Both the position numbers and the translations under genes were made by a program. Under the pieces are notes generated by a model that ran no database searches, was not told the DNA's origin, and worked only from the letters and a program-made list of their open reading frames with translations. 64,000 nucleotides of DNA, from positions 1,178,001-1,242,000 of the forward strand of contig NC_017033.1 in the NCBI RefSeq assembly GCF_000242255.2, in the 5' to 3' direction. Origin of the DNA: Frateuria aurantia DSM 6220 (GTDB lineage: Bacteria; Pseudomonadota; Gammaproteobacteria; Xanthomonadales; Rhodanobacteraceae). Positions 53,475 through 62,348 of the stretch are shown piece after piece; the stretch's first letter is position 1; every line of letters begins with the position of its first letter.

Positions 53475-54791
53475 TCAGTGCGGCAGGGCCAGATCGTCCA
53501 GCATGGCTTTCAGGAAGCGCGCGGCATCGCCGCCGGTGACGGCGCGGTGGTCGAAGCTCAGCGACAGCGGCAGCCGGCGATGGACTTCGATGCCGCCCAT
53601 CACGGCCACCACGTCGTGGCTCAGGCGGCCGGCGCCGATGATGGCCACGGCCGGCGGGACCACGATCGGCGTGCCGTAACGGCCGGCGATGGTGCCGAAG
53701 TTGGACAGGCTGATGGTGCTGCCGGTCAGTTCGGAGGGGGCGATGCTGCGGTCCTCGACCTGGCTGCGCAGACGGTTGATGCCTTCGCGGATGCTGGCGG
53801 CATCCAGCATGTCGGCATTGCGCAGGGTCGGCACGAACAAGCCGTCGGCGCTGTCCATCGCAATGCCCAGATCCACATGCGGATGCAGGGTCCGGGTCAG
53901 TTCCTTGCCGTCGAACCAGGCGTTCAGCGCGGGAGCGATGCGGCAGGCGGCGACCACGGCCCGGACCAGGCGGGCCGTGATGTCCTGCTTGCCGATCCAG
54001 GCATGCAGGTCGGCATCATCGACCAGGGTGGTCAGTACCACCTGGGCGTGGGCATCGGCCATGACCCTGGCCATATTGCGATGCACGCCCCGCAGCGGTT
54101 CGGGCTGACCCGGGGTCGGCTGGCTGGGCGGTGCGGTGCGGATCGGCTTGCCGGCCTGGCTCAATGGCGCACGCTGGGGCGGGATCTCGACGCTGGGCGC
54201 GGCAACAGGAGGGGCGATCTCGGTGGCGGGCCGACCCTGCGGGCGCGGGGCTTCGCTGGGCAGCCGGGCGCAGCCGATCGCGGCGGCCAGCTTGACATCG
54301 TCCATGGTGATCACGCCATCGGCGCCACTGGGCATCACCTGCTGCAGGTCAACCCGCAGCTTGTGGGCCAGAGCCCGTACCGCCGGCACGGCCTTGACGC
54401 CGTCCCGGCTGAGGGTCTGTTCCACATGCACCTGATCGCCGGCAACCATGGCACCGACCACCGAACCCTGATCGGCACGCGGCGCCTCGGTAGCCGGGGC
54501 ATGGTGATGGCCGGTGGGCTGCGCTTCGGCACGCTGCCTGGCGTTCGGGTCCAGTTCGAACTCGGCCAGCGGATGGCCGGTGACCACCACCGAGCCGGCC
54601 TCGCCATGGCGGCGGGTCAGGATGCCGGTATAAGGCGAGGGCACATCGACCATGGCCTTGGCGGTTTCCACCGTCAGCAGCGGCGCGTCAAGCTTGATGG
54701 CGTCACCGAGGGCGACATGCCATTCGATGATGGTGGCATCAGGGAGGCCCTCGCCCAGATCCGGCAGGTGGAAGGTCTTGGTTTCGGCCAT
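53475..54791 (-). CDS. 2-oxoacid dehydrogenase complex E2 (dihydrolipoyl acyltransferase)
   Basis: Product of 438 aa. A single lipoyl domain carries K45 in E-T-A-K-A-M-V. The peripheral subunit-binding domain is near residues 135-172 (V-P-A-V-R-A-L-A-H-K-L to D-G-V-I-T). The linkers are A/P rich, and a C-terminal catalytic domain follows. The active-site segment reads F-D-H-R-A-V-T-G-G, so the aspartate of the usual H-R-x-x-x-D-G motif is threonine, a variant also seen in related bacteria. It is third in the E1alpha-E1beta-E2 operon; no E3 gene is present. The acyl specificity (acetyl or branched chain) is not certain. Confidence 0.88.
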   Translation of the reverse strand: MAETKTFHLPDLGEGLPDATIIEWHVALGDAIKLDAPLLTVETAKAMVDVPSPYTGILTRRHGEAGSVVVTGHPLAEFELDPNARQRAEAQPTGHHHAPATEAPRADQGSVVGAMVAGDQVHVEQTLSRDGVKAVPAVRALAHKLRVDLQQVMPSGADGVITMDDVKLAAAIGCARLPSEAPRPQGRPATEIAPPVAAPSVEIPPQRAPLSQAGKPIRTAPPSQPTPGQPEPLRGVHRNMARVMADAHAQVVLTTLVDDADLHAWIGKQDITARLVRAVVAACRIAPALNAWFDGKELTRTLHPHVDLGIAMDSADGLFVPTLRNADMLDAASIREGINRLRSQVEDRSIAPSELTGSTISLSNFGTIAGRYGTPIVVPPAVAIIGAGRLSHDVVAVMGGIEVHRRLPLSLSFDHRAVTGGDAARFLKAMLDDLALPH

Positions 54792-54857
54792 GTGCGGATG
54801 TTCCAGACGTATTGATTCGAGAGGTATTGAAAGATGAGGGCGCGAGACGCGCCCGGG

Positions 54858-55838
54858 TCAGCTGACGGCGAGGGTGCGGCGCACGGCGTCGATGATACGC
54901 GGGACGCTGGGCAGGTACTTCATTTCCTGGCGGAACAGCGGGATGTGCACATCGTAGCCGGTGACGCGCTCGACCGGTGCGAGCAGGCTGTAAAGGCATT
55001 CCTCGGCGACGCGGGCGGCGATTTCGGCGCCGAAACCGGCGGTTTTCGGCGCTTCGTGCACGATGACGCAGCGGCCGGTGCGGGCTACCGAGGCGGCGAT
55101 GGTATCGAAATCCAGCGGTGTCAGGGTGGCCACGTCGATGACTTCGGCGCTGATGCCTTCGGCCGCCAGGGCATCGGCGGTTTCCAGGCATTCCTTGACC
55201 TGGGCACCCCAGGTCACCAGGGTCACGTCCTGGCCTTCGCGCAGCACGAAGCAGACATCCAGCGGCAGGGCTTCACCGTCGTCCGGCACGTCTTCCTTCG
55301 AGTGCCGATACAGCCGCTTGGGCTCGAAGAAAATCACCGGATCCGGATCGCGGATCGCGGCCAGCAACAGGCCGTAGGCGCGGGCCGGCGAGGATGGCAT
55401 CACCACCCGCAGGCCCGGAATATTGGTGAACAGATGTTCGTTGGCTTCCGAATGGTGCTCGGGCGCATGGATGCCGCCGCCCCATGGCGCGCGAAATACC
55501 GCCGGCACGGTCAGTCGTCCGCGGGTGCGGTTGCGCATGCGGGCCGCATGGCAGGCGATGTGCTCCATCATCGGATAGATGAAGCCCTCGAACTGGGCTT
55601 CGGCGACAGCCTTGATGCCCTGGGTGGCCAGCCCGACGGTGACGCCGGCGATGGTGGCTTCGTCCAGCGGGGTGTCGATGACGCGCAAGGCGCCGAAGCG
55701 TTCCTGCAGGCCGGCGGTAGCGCGGAACACGCCGCCATTGAGGCCGACATCCTCGCCCAGCACCACGACGCTCTCGTCGCGGGCCATTTCATGGGCCAGG
55801 GCCTGGGTGACCGCTTCAATCAAAGTGAGATGTGGCAA
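54858..55838 (-). CDS. pdhB: 2-oxoacid dehydrogenase E1 component, beta subunit
   Basis: Transketolase-like subunit of 327 aa pairing with E1alpha. Landmarks are V-V-L-G-E-D-V-G-L-N-G-G-V-F-R-A-T, D-T-P-L-D-E-A-T-I-A-G, E-A-Q-F-E-G-F-I-Y-P and the C-terminal R-T-G-R-C-V-I-V-H-E-A-P. The likely start is TTG 55838, five bases after the E1alpha stop; no ATG fits without losing conserved residues such as L-T-L-I-E-A-V. The longer frame to 56504 is antisense noise from E1alpha. It is pyruvate dehydrogenase-like, with a branched-chain enzyme as the alternative. Confidence 0.87.
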   Translation of the reverse strand: MPHLTLIEAVTQALAHEMARDESVVVLGEDVGLNGGVFRATAGLQERFGALRVIDTPLDEATIAGVTVGLATQGIKAVAEAQFEGFIYPMMEHIACHAARMRNRTRGRLTVPAVFRAPWGGGIHAPEHHSEANEHLFTNIPGLRVVMPSSPARAYGLLLAAIRDPDPVIFFEPKRLYRHSKEDVPDDGEALPLDVCFVLREGQDVTLVTWGAQVKECLETADALAAEGISAEVIDVATLTPLDFDTIAASVARTGRCVIVHEAPKTAGFGAEIAARVAEECLYSLLAPVERVTGYDVHIPLFRQEMKYLPSVPRIIDAVRRTLAVS

Positions 55839-55843
55839 GGCTT

Positions 55844-56920
55844 TCAGTGCTCCCGGTCGATCGCGGACTGGCGCTGGCGGGCCAGGTCCACGGGCAATTC
55901 GGCAAAGGTGTAGTCGAACATCGCGCCGGTTTCCGGGGCGGCGGTCTGCAGATAGGCATTGACCTCGTTGTCCATCCACTCGTCGCACTCGGTCTGCCAG
56001 GCCGTTTCGCGGGTCTCGTCCCAGACACCCTGGCTTTCCAGCCAGGCACGCAGGCGCTTGACCGGTTCGCGGGTCCAGGCCTCGGTGACTTCCTCGGTGG
56101 CGCGGTAGCGGCGGGCATCGTCGACCGTGGTGTGGTCCGAAAGGCGATAGGTGACGGCTTCGATCACGCTGCCACCCTGGCCGTTGCGGGCGCGCTCGAT
56201 GGCTTCTTCGACCACGGCGCGGACGGCGATGATGTCGTTGCCGTCCACCTGCACCGAGTACAGACCGGCGGCGATGCCTTTCTGTGCCAGCGTCTTGGCA
56301 CCTGTCTGCTGGTGTCGGGGCAGAGAGATCGCCCACTGGTTGTTGATGATCACCGCCACCAGCGGCAACTGCTGGGCGCCAGCCATATTGATGGCGCCAT
56401 AGAAGTCGCCCTTGGAGGTGCCGCCGTCGCCGACGCAGCACACCGCTACCCGCGGCTCGTTGCGGATCTTGAAGGCCAGCGCCGCGCCGGCGGCATGCAG
56501 GCACTGGGTGGCGATCGGCACTGACCAGGCAAAGTCGTGGCGGGCCGGTTCCTGCTGGTAGTCATTGCCGCGCTCGTCACCACCCCAATAGGTATAGACC
56601 TCGCGGGGCTGGACGCCGCGATACAGCTGGGCGCCGTACTCGCGGTAGCTCAGGCTCAGGACGTCTTCGGGACGCATCGCGGCCCCGATCCCTACCTGGG
56701 TGGCTTCCTGACCCAGGCAGGAGGCATAGGTACCCAGTTTGCCGGTACGCTGCATGGCGACCGACTTGGCATCGAAGATGCGGGTGGACACCATCAGCTT
56801 GTACAGCTCGACCATATGATCCAGGTCGCGGGCAAACTCGGGCAGATCCTCGCGGACCAGACGCCCTTCGGCGTCCATGTATTGTACGTAGTCGATTTCG
56901 AATTTGGCGGCAATGGCCAC
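55844..56920 (-). CDS. pdhA: 2-oxoacid dehydrogenase E1 component, alpha subunit
   Basis: Thiamine-diphosphate-binding subunit of 359 aa. The TPP motif runs from G-D-G-G-T-S-K-G-D to V-I-I-N-N. The phosphorylation-loop region R-L-S-D-H-T-T-V-D-D is typical. G-L-G-Q-E-A is replaced by C-L-G-Q-E-A. The start is GTG 56920, six bases from GGAG, giving M-A-I-A-A-K-F-E-I; the frame continues upstream to 57028 without support. It is the first gene of the operon. It is divergent from kynA across 255 bases that presumably hold both promoters. Confidence 0.88.
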   Translation of the reverse strand: MAIAAKFEIDYVQYMDAEGRLVREDLPEFARDLDHMVELYKLMVSTRIFDAKSVAMQRTGKLGTYASCLGQEATQVGIGAAMRPEDVLSLSYREYGAQLYRGVQPREVYTYWGGDERGNDYQQEPARHDFAWSVPIATQCLHAAGAALAFKIRNEPRVAVCCVGDGGTSKGDFYGAINMAGAQQLPLVAVIINNQWAISLPRHQQTGAKTLAQKGIAAGLYSVQVDGNDIIAVRAVVEEAIERARNGQGGSVIEAVTYRLSDHTTVDDARRYRATEEVTEAWTREPVKRLRAWLESQGVWDETRETAWQTECDEWMDNEVNAYLQTAAPETGAMFDYTFAELPVDLARQRQSAIDREH

Positions 56921-57175
56921 TACGCGCTCCGTTGCATCATGGTTTGAAGGCTTCCCGACACGACCTGCAAAGGGGCGGGAAACCGGAATGAGCCTGCCTT
57001 GATAACAGGCCGGGCCTCGGGTTCGCAAGGTTGACTGTATGAGCGAGTTCTGTTTGACGTAGTCGCATCCTGCGTTTGCCGAGATCGATCAGTGGCTTGG
57101 CTGCCGCGTGGTGGCCGGCGCAGATTGTGGCAGAAGCCGGGGTACTATAAAGAGACTTGTCCAAATTCATGAATC

Positions 57176-58018
57176 ATGAAGACTTCTTCGCGTGAGGTAA
57201 GTGGCGCCGGCGAGATGGCCGTGTCACCGGAGTCGGGCTATGCCGACTATCTGCAACTGGATGTGCTGCTGTCGGCCCAGCGGCCCTTGAGTTCACCGCC
57301 ACAGCATGACGAAATGGTGTTTATCGTCCAGCACCAGGTCGCCGAGTTGTGGATGAAGCTGTTTGTCCACGAGCTGGAGGCCATTCTTGCCGCGGTAAGG
57401 GCCGATGCATTGAGTCGCGCCATGACGGGCATGCAAAGGGTCAAGACGATCCAGGCGCAGTTGTACGAACAGTGGTCGGTGCTGGAAACCCTCAGTCCGG
57501 TCGATTATCTGAAATTCCGGCCCGTGCTGGGGCGAGGCTCCGGGTTCCAGTCGGCACAATACCGCGAGCTGGTGTTTATGCTGGGCGAAAAGAATCCGGA
57601 CCTGCTGGACATGTTCGCGGATCGGCCCGAAGCGCAGCAGCGGTTGCAGGCTTTGCTGGAGCAGCCCTCGCTGTATCAGGAGTGGTTGCTGCATCTGCAT
57701 CGGCAAGGGCATGCGGTGCCGGAAGACTGTCTGCAAGGCGATTGGAGCCGGCCACGGCCGCCGGATGAGCGGTTGTGGCCGGTGTTCCGGGCGATTTATC
57801 AGCAGCGCGAGCGTTATCCGCTGGCTTATGCCTTCTGCGAGCAGCTGGTCGACCTGGAAGAGCAGTTCCAGTTGTGGCGGTTCCGGCACCTGAAAACCGT
57901 CGAGCGCGTCATCGGCTGGCGGCGGGGCACGGGCGGTTCCAGTGGATTGGACTTCCTGCGTCAGGTATTGGACCAGAGCTTTTTTCCTGAGTTGCTGGCG
58001 ATCCGGACCGGACTTTGA
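57176..58018 (+). CDS. kynA: Tryptophan 2,3-dioxygenase
   Basis: Heme dioxygenase opening the indole ring of L-tryptophan to N-formylkynurenine. The product has 280 aa, the bacterial length. Signatures are [27 protein letters not shown] and the heme-histidine region [10 protein letters not shown] followed by [12 protein letters not shown] 57176 lacks a clear ribosome-binding site; ATG 57212 (M-A-V-S-P-E) is an alternative. No other kynurenine-pathway gene is in the window. Confidence 0.95.
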   Translation: MKTSSREVSGAGEMAVSPESGYADYLQLDVLLSAQRPLSSPPQHDEMVFIVQHQVAELWMKLFVHELEAILAAVRADALSRAMTGMQRVKTIQAQLYEQWSVLETLSPVDYLKFRPVLGRGSGFQSAQYRELVFMLGEKNPDLLDMFADRPEAQQRLQALLEQPSLYQEWLLHLHRQGHAVPEDCLQGDWSRPRPPDERLWPVFRAIYQQRERYPLAYAFCEQLVDLEEQFQLWRFRHLKTVERVIGWRRGTGGSSGLDFLRQVLDQSFFPELLAIRTGL

Positions 58019-58056
58019 GGCCGGCAAGGGGGACGGGTCTGCACAAGGGCTTGACC

Positions 58057-58085
58057 GGCCGGTCGGGTCCGGCTCCGGCTTTTTT
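58057..58085 (+). terminator. Possible weak terminator of kynA
   Basis: GCCGG (58058-58062) can pair with CCGGC (58075-58079), which runs into six T residues (58080-58085). The stem is only 5 bp, so efficiency is doubtful. recQ starts 16 bases later. Confidence 0.35.
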
Positions 58086-58100
58086 GCTAGCATCTGCCGG

Positions 58101-59909
58101 ATGAGTTCTACTGCCCGTTCCATTTTGCAATCCGTGTTCGGCTATACCGCGTTTCGCGGACAGCAGCAGGCGGTGGTCGAGCATGTCGCCGAAGGTGGTG
58201 ATGCGCTGGTGCTGATGCCGACCGGCGGCGGCAAGTCGCTGTGCTATCAGGTGCCGGCCTTGTTGCGGTCAGGTCTTGGCGTGGTGGTGTCACCGCTGAT
58301 TGCCTTGATGCAGGATCAGGTCGATGCACTGCGCCAGCTGGGCGTGGCCGCGGCCTATCTCAATTCCAGCCTTGATGCCGAAGCGCAGCGGGCAGTCGAG
58401 CGGCAGATGATGAGCGGCGAACTGCAGCTGCTCTATGTCGCGCCGGAGCGGCTGCTGAGCCCGCGCTTGCTGGCGATGCTGGAACGGATCGAGATTGCCT
58501 TGTTCGCCATCGACGAAGCCCATTGCGTATCGCAATGGGGCCATGATTTCCGGCCCGAATACCGGGAGCTGGCCGAACTGCAGCGCCGCTTTCCGCAGGT
58601 GCCGCGCATTGCCTTGACCGCCACCGCCGATCCGCGGACCCGCGAAGAGATCATCGAGCGTCTGGGCCTGCAGCAGGCACGCCAGTTCCTGTCCAGTTTC
58701 GATCGCCCCAATATCCGTTACCGGGTCGGGCAGCGGCAGCAGGGGCGCAAGCAGCTGGAAGCCTTTCTGGCCGATCATCGCGGCGACAGCGGGGTGATCT
58801 ACTGCCTGAGTCGCAAAAAGGTGGACGAAACGGCAGGCTGGCTGCAGGCCATGGGCTTCAATGCCTTGGCCTACCATGCCGGCCTGGAGGCGGCGCTGCG
58901 CAGCGAGCACCAGCAGCGTTTTCTGCGCGAAGACGGAGTGGTGATGGTGGCCACGGTGGCTTTCGGCATGGGGATCGACAAACCCGACGTCCGTTTTGTT
59001 GCCCACCTGGATCTGCCGCGCAGCATCGAAGGCTATTATCAGGAAACCGGTCGTGCCGGTCGTGACGGGCTGCCGGCGGATGCCTGGATGGTCTACGGTC
59101 TCAATGACGTGGTCACCATGAGCCAGATGATCGCGCAGTCGGAATCGGCGGATGATCGCAAGCGGATCGAGCGGCAGAAACTGGAGGCCTTGCTGGGTTA
59201 TGCCGAAGCGACCACTTGTCGGCGCGTGCTGTTGCTGGCGGCTTTTGGCGAGACCAGCGACGGGCCTTGCGGCAATTGCGACAACTGCCTGGAGCCCCCG
59301 GCGACCTGGGATGCCACGGTCTGTGCACAGAAAGCCTTGTCCTGCGTGTTCCGCAGCGGCCAGCGTTTCGGCTCCGGCCATGTGATCGACATTCTGCGCG
59401 GGCATGCCACCGCCCGGGTCAGCCAGCTGGGGCATGACAAGCTCAGCACCTTCGGTATCGGTGCTGATCTGGACGAGAAGCAGTGGCGCTCGATCTTCCG
59501 CCAGGTACTGGCCCTGGGTCTGCTGGAGGCCGACGGCCAATCCCACGGCACCTTGCGTCTGACCGAGGCTAGCCGCAAGGTACTGACCGGCGGCGAGCAG
59601 GTCTGGCTGCGCAAGGAGCTGCAGCCGAAAGCGGCGCGGCGCAGGGACAGTCAGCTGGTGACGGGCGCCAGTGTCGGCATCGAAGCCTACGAGGAGCCGA
59701 TGTGGAATGCCCTGAAGGGCTTGCGCAGTCAGCTGGCCAAACAGCACGGTGTGCCGCCCTACGTCATTTTCCATGACGCGACCCTGCTGGCGATGCTTCG
59801 AGCCCTGCCGGCCGACGAGACCGAGATGGGCTCCATCAGTGGCGTCGGCGAGGCCAAGCTGGCCCGCTACGGACGGGATTTCCTGGCCGTGATCAACGCT
59901 GCCGAATAG
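58101..59909 (+). CDS. recQ: ATP-dependent DNA helicase RecQ
   Basis: 3'-5' superfamily 2 helicase of 602 aa used in recombination and fork repair. Walker A is M-P-T-G-G-G-K-S, motif II is [18 protein letters not shown], and motif VI lies in [10 protein letters not shown]. The zinc-binding cysteines are T-C-R-R near residue 373 and P-C-G-N-C-D-N-C. An RQC winged helix and a C-terminal HRDC domain (last ~75 residues) follow. The start is ATG 58101 (M-S-S-T-A-R-S); the longer frame from 57942 overlaps kynA out of frame. Confidence 0.96.
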   Translation: MSSTARSILQSVFGYTAFRGQQQAVVEHVAEGGDALVLMPTGGGKSLCYQVPALLRSGLGVVVSPLIALMQDQVDALRQLGVAAAYLNSSLDAEAQRAVERQMMSGELQLLYVAPERLLSPRLLAMLERIEIALFAIDEAHCVSQWGHDFRPEYRELAELQRRFPQVPRIALTATADPRTREEIIERLGLQQARQFLSSFDRPNIRYRVGQRQQGRKQLEAFLADHRGDSGVIYCLSRKKVDETAGWLQAMGFNALAYHAGLEAALRSEHQQRFLREDGVVMVATVAFGMGIDKPDVRFVAHLDLPRSIEGYYQETGRAGRDGLPADAWMVYGLNDVVTMSQMIAQSESADDRKRIERQKLEALLGYAEATTCRRVLLLAAFGETSDGPCGNCDNCLEPPATWDATVCAQKALSCVFRSGQRFGSGHVIDILRGHATARVSQLGHDKLSTFGIGADLDEKQWRSIFRQVLALGLLEADGQSHGTLRLTEASRKVLTGGEQVWLRKELQPKAARRRDSQLVTGASVGIEAYEEPMWNALKGLRSQLAKQHGVPPYVIFHDATLLAMLRALPADETEMGSISGVGEAKLARYGRDFLAVINAAE

Positions 59910-59930
59910 ACCGGTCGCGCAGATCCTGCA

Positions 59931-60569
59931 TCAGCGCCGGGCGGACTTGGGCCGGAAAGCAGCACAGACCTCATCACGGGTTTCGATATAGGGGCCGCCG
60001 ATAAGATCCAGGCAGTAGGGGATGGCCGCGAAGATGCCGGGTACGGCGGCCTTGCCGTCACGGGCTTGCAGGCCTTCCAGAGTCTGCCGGATGGCCTTGG
60101 GCTGGCCCGGCAGGTTGATGATCAAGGCGGCATGATCGGCAAGTTCGCGCAGTGCACCCACCTGCCGCGAAAGAATGGCGGTCGGCACGAACTGCAGGCT
60201 GATCTGGCGCATCTGCTCGCCAAAGCCCGGCATTTCGCGAGTGGCGATGGCCAGGGTAGCTTCGGGCGTGACATCACGGCGCGAGGGGCCGGTACCGCCG
60301 GTGGTGATCACCAGATCACATCGCGCGACATCCACCAGTTCGATCAGGGCCGCCTCGATCGCGGCGCGATCATCGGCGATCAGCCGGGTTTCCAGTTGCC
60401 AGGGGCTGCTCAGGGCGGAGTCCAGCCAGTCGTGAATGGCGGGGATGCCGGCATCGACATAGTCGCCACGACTGGCGCGGTCCGAAATCGAGACGGCACC
60501 GACGCGCAGCGGACGAGATGCGCCGGTTTCCGCCGGGGCGGTGGGGGCGGCGAGGCTTTGATCGGACAT
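59931..60569 (-). CDS. mogA: Molybdopterin adenylyltransferase (MogA/MoaB family)
   Basis: Protein of 212 aa that activates molybdopterin by adenylylation before molybdenum insertion. Signatures are V-G-A-V-S-I-S-D-R-A, the nucleotide loop T-T-G-G-T-G-P-S-R-R-D-V-T-P-E-A-T, and the closing L-P-G-Q-P-K-A-I. AGGAG seven bases upstream sets ATG 60569; the open frame extends to 61613 but that part is antisense to the methyltransferase gene. No molybdoenzyme or other moa/moe genes are adjacent. Confidence 0.92.
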   Translation of the reverse strand: MSDQSLAAPTAPAETGASRPLRVGAVSISDRASRGDYVDAGIPAIHDWLDSALSSPWQLETRLIADDRAAIEAALIELVDVARCDLVITTGGTGPSRRDVTPEATLAIATREMPGFGEQMRQISLQFVPTAILSRQVGALRELADHAALIINLPGQPKAIRQTLEGLQARDGKAAVPGIFAAIPYCLDLIGGPYIETRDEVCAAFRPKSARR

Positions 60570-60653
60570 GGGGACGCTCCTGGAAAGATCGGGCATATCG
60601 GTGGGCGAGGCCGTATCGGCTACCATGGGCGGCTTCACGACCAGGGACGAGCC

Positions 60654-61256
60654 ATGGCCAAGCCATACGAACAAGCCTATTTCGACAAATGGTACCGCGA
60701 CCCGGAGCATGCCGTGGCCTCGCCGGCGGAGCTGAGGCGCAAGGTGGCGATGGTGGTAGCCCAGGCCGAGTACTATCTGGGCCGCTCGATCCGCAATGTG
60801 CTGGATATCGGCTGCGGCGAGGCCCGCTGGCGCGCCGAGCTGAAAAAACTGCGGCCGAAAATCGAGTATCGCGGCCTGGATTCCAGCGAGTATGTGGTGC
60901 AGCGTTACGGGCGCACCCGTCAGATCGGGCTGGCCAGTTTCGGTCAGCTGGAATATCTGCGTTTCGACCAGCGCTATGATCTCGTCGTCTGTACCGATGT
61001 ATTGCATTATCTTGCGCCGGCCGAGATCCGGGCCGGACTGGAAGGCGTTGTCGACATGCTGGAAGGTATCGCCTTTATGGAGGTCTATACCTCGAAAGAC
61101 GATGTCGCCGGTGACCGCGAAGGTTTCCGCAATCGCAGCCCGGCCTGGTATCTGAAGACCTTCGGCGAGGCCGGGCTGCTGCCCTGCGGTTCGCATTGCT
61201 ATCTGGGGCCGCGGCTGGAGCGTCGCATCGCGGCGCTGGAGCGTGCCTGGGTCTGA
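60654..61256 (+). CDS. Class I SAM-dependent methyltransferase
   Basis: Product of 200 aa. SAM motif I is V-L-D-I-G-C-G-E-A-R-W, the acidic end of strand 2 is G-L-D-S-S-E, and motif post-II/IV is Y-D-L-V-V-C-T-D-V-L-H-Y-L. It is a compact single-domain enzyme of unknown substrate. ATG 60654 has AGGGA upstream. It is divergent from mogA (84-base gap). Its last 58 bases overlap the convergent LysR gene, so the C-termini of the two proteins are encoded antisense to each other. Confidence 0.85.
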   Translation: MAKPYEQAYFDKWYRDPEHAVASPAELRRKVAMVVAQAEYYLGRSIRNVLDIGCGEARWRAELKKLRPKIEYRGLDSSEYVVQRYGRTRQIGLASFGQLEYLRFDQRYDLVVCTDVLHYLAPAEIRAGLEGVVDMLEGIAFMEVYTSKDDVAGDREGFRNRSPAWYLKTFGEAGLLPCGSHCYLGPRLERRIAALERAWV

Positions 61257-62170
61257 TCGGGCGTCGCCGAGGTTGCGGAGGCGGTTTCTGGAAACACCCG
61301 TGCCGACAGAAAATCCACCAGGGCCCGGATCTTTGGCAGGGGATGCGGACTGGCCGGCCACAGAATATGGAACACGCCACGCCGGCGGGCATAGGCCGCC
61401 AGCACGACATGCAGTCGTCCTTCGGCCAGTGCATCCCTGACCGCAAATTCCGGCAGATAGGCAATGCCCAGTCCCTGCAGGGCGAAAGCCGTTCGGGTTT
61501 CCATATTGTTGCAGATCATGGATATCGGCAGCCTGGGCTCGGTATCGTGTCCGGTGCCATCCAGGTCCCAGGGCTCCAGCTTGCCGGTATTGGGGAAGCG
61601 ATAATGCAGGCATCGGTGTATCGCGAGATCGGCGGGTATCTGCGGCGTGCCGTAGCGGGCCAGATAATCCGGCGAGGCGACCGGTATCGAACGGAAGCTT
61701 CCCAGTCGACGGGCGCTGAGGCGTGAGTCGGTGGGCGGGCCGGTACGGATCACGGCATCGAAGCCTTCCTCGATCACATCGACCAGTCGATCGCTGAAGT
61801 CCAGATCGAGTTCGATGTCGGGATAGGCCTGCATAAAGGCGCCCAGCGCTGGAAGCATCAAGGAGCTGGCCAAGGGGAGGCTGATCCGCAGACGTCCGCG
61901 AGGACTGGCGTCGGCCAGGGACAGGTCCCGCTCCGCCGCTTCGATTTCATCCAGAATGCGCCGGCTGCGCTCCAGAAACAGCTGGCCTTCCGCCGTCAGC
62001 GTCATGCTGCGCGTGCTTCGGTGAAACAGCCGCACCTTCAGCCTGTTTTCCAGGCGCGCCACGCTCTTGCCTACGGCGGAGGCCGAGATCCCCAGTTGCC
62101 GGCCTGCGCCGACGAAGCTGCGTGTCTCTGCCACCTGCACGAACACCATGAAGCCGTGCACGCTGTCCAT
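61199..62170 (-). CDS. LysR-family transcriptional regulator
   Basis: Product of 323 aa. Residues 1-60 form the winged helix (M-V-F-V-Q-V-A-E-T-R-S-F and S-A-V-G-K-S-V-A-R-L-E). A co-inducer-binding domain starts near residue 90 (R-G-R-L-R-I-S-L-P). It belongs to the large group that controls a divergent oxidoreductase or exporter, and here the target should be the quinone-oxidoreductase-like gene and its MFS partner. The last ~19 residues are an S/R/A-rich extension that overlaps the methyltransferase gene. The start ATG 62170 abuts the candidate operator. Confidence 0.92.
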   Translation of the reverse strand: MDSVHGFMVFVQVAETRSFVGAGRQLGISASAVGKSVARLENRLKVRLFHRSTRSMTLTAEGQLFLERSRRILDEIEAAERDLSLADASPRGRLRISLPLASSLMLPALGAFMQAYPDIELDLDFSDRLVDVIEEGFDAVIRTGPPTDSRLSARRLGSFRSIPVASPDYLARYGTPQIPADLAIHRCLHYRFPNTGKLEPWDLDGTGHDTEPRLPISMICNNMETRTAFALQGLGIAYLPEFAVRDALAEGRLHVVLAAYARRRGVFHILWPASPHPLPKIRALVDFLSARVFPETASATSATPDQTQARSSAAMRRSSRGPR

Positions 62171-62183
62171 GATTGCCTCGATA

Positions 62184-62209
62184 TTAAGGACATCTAAGTC
62201 CGTTCTTAA
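62184..62209. promoter_or_regulatory. Candidate LysR operator
   Basis: Dyad TTAAGGAC (62184-62191) and GTTCTTAA (62202-62209) with one mismatch and a 10-base centre, 14 bases upstream of the LysR start, in the region shared with the divergent oxidoreductase. It is consistent with LysR-type sites of dyad form around T-N11-A. Confidence 0.45.
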
Positions 62210-62348
62210 GTGAACTCTATCCCTCTTTTTCCTGAATTCAAGGCCGCCTATGGTTGAGCTCCTTTCGATATCACCTGGTGGCTCCCATGCTTCGACACCT
62301 GTTGTCACTGCGCCTGTTCCCTGAAAGCTTCCATCGCGGGGTACATTC

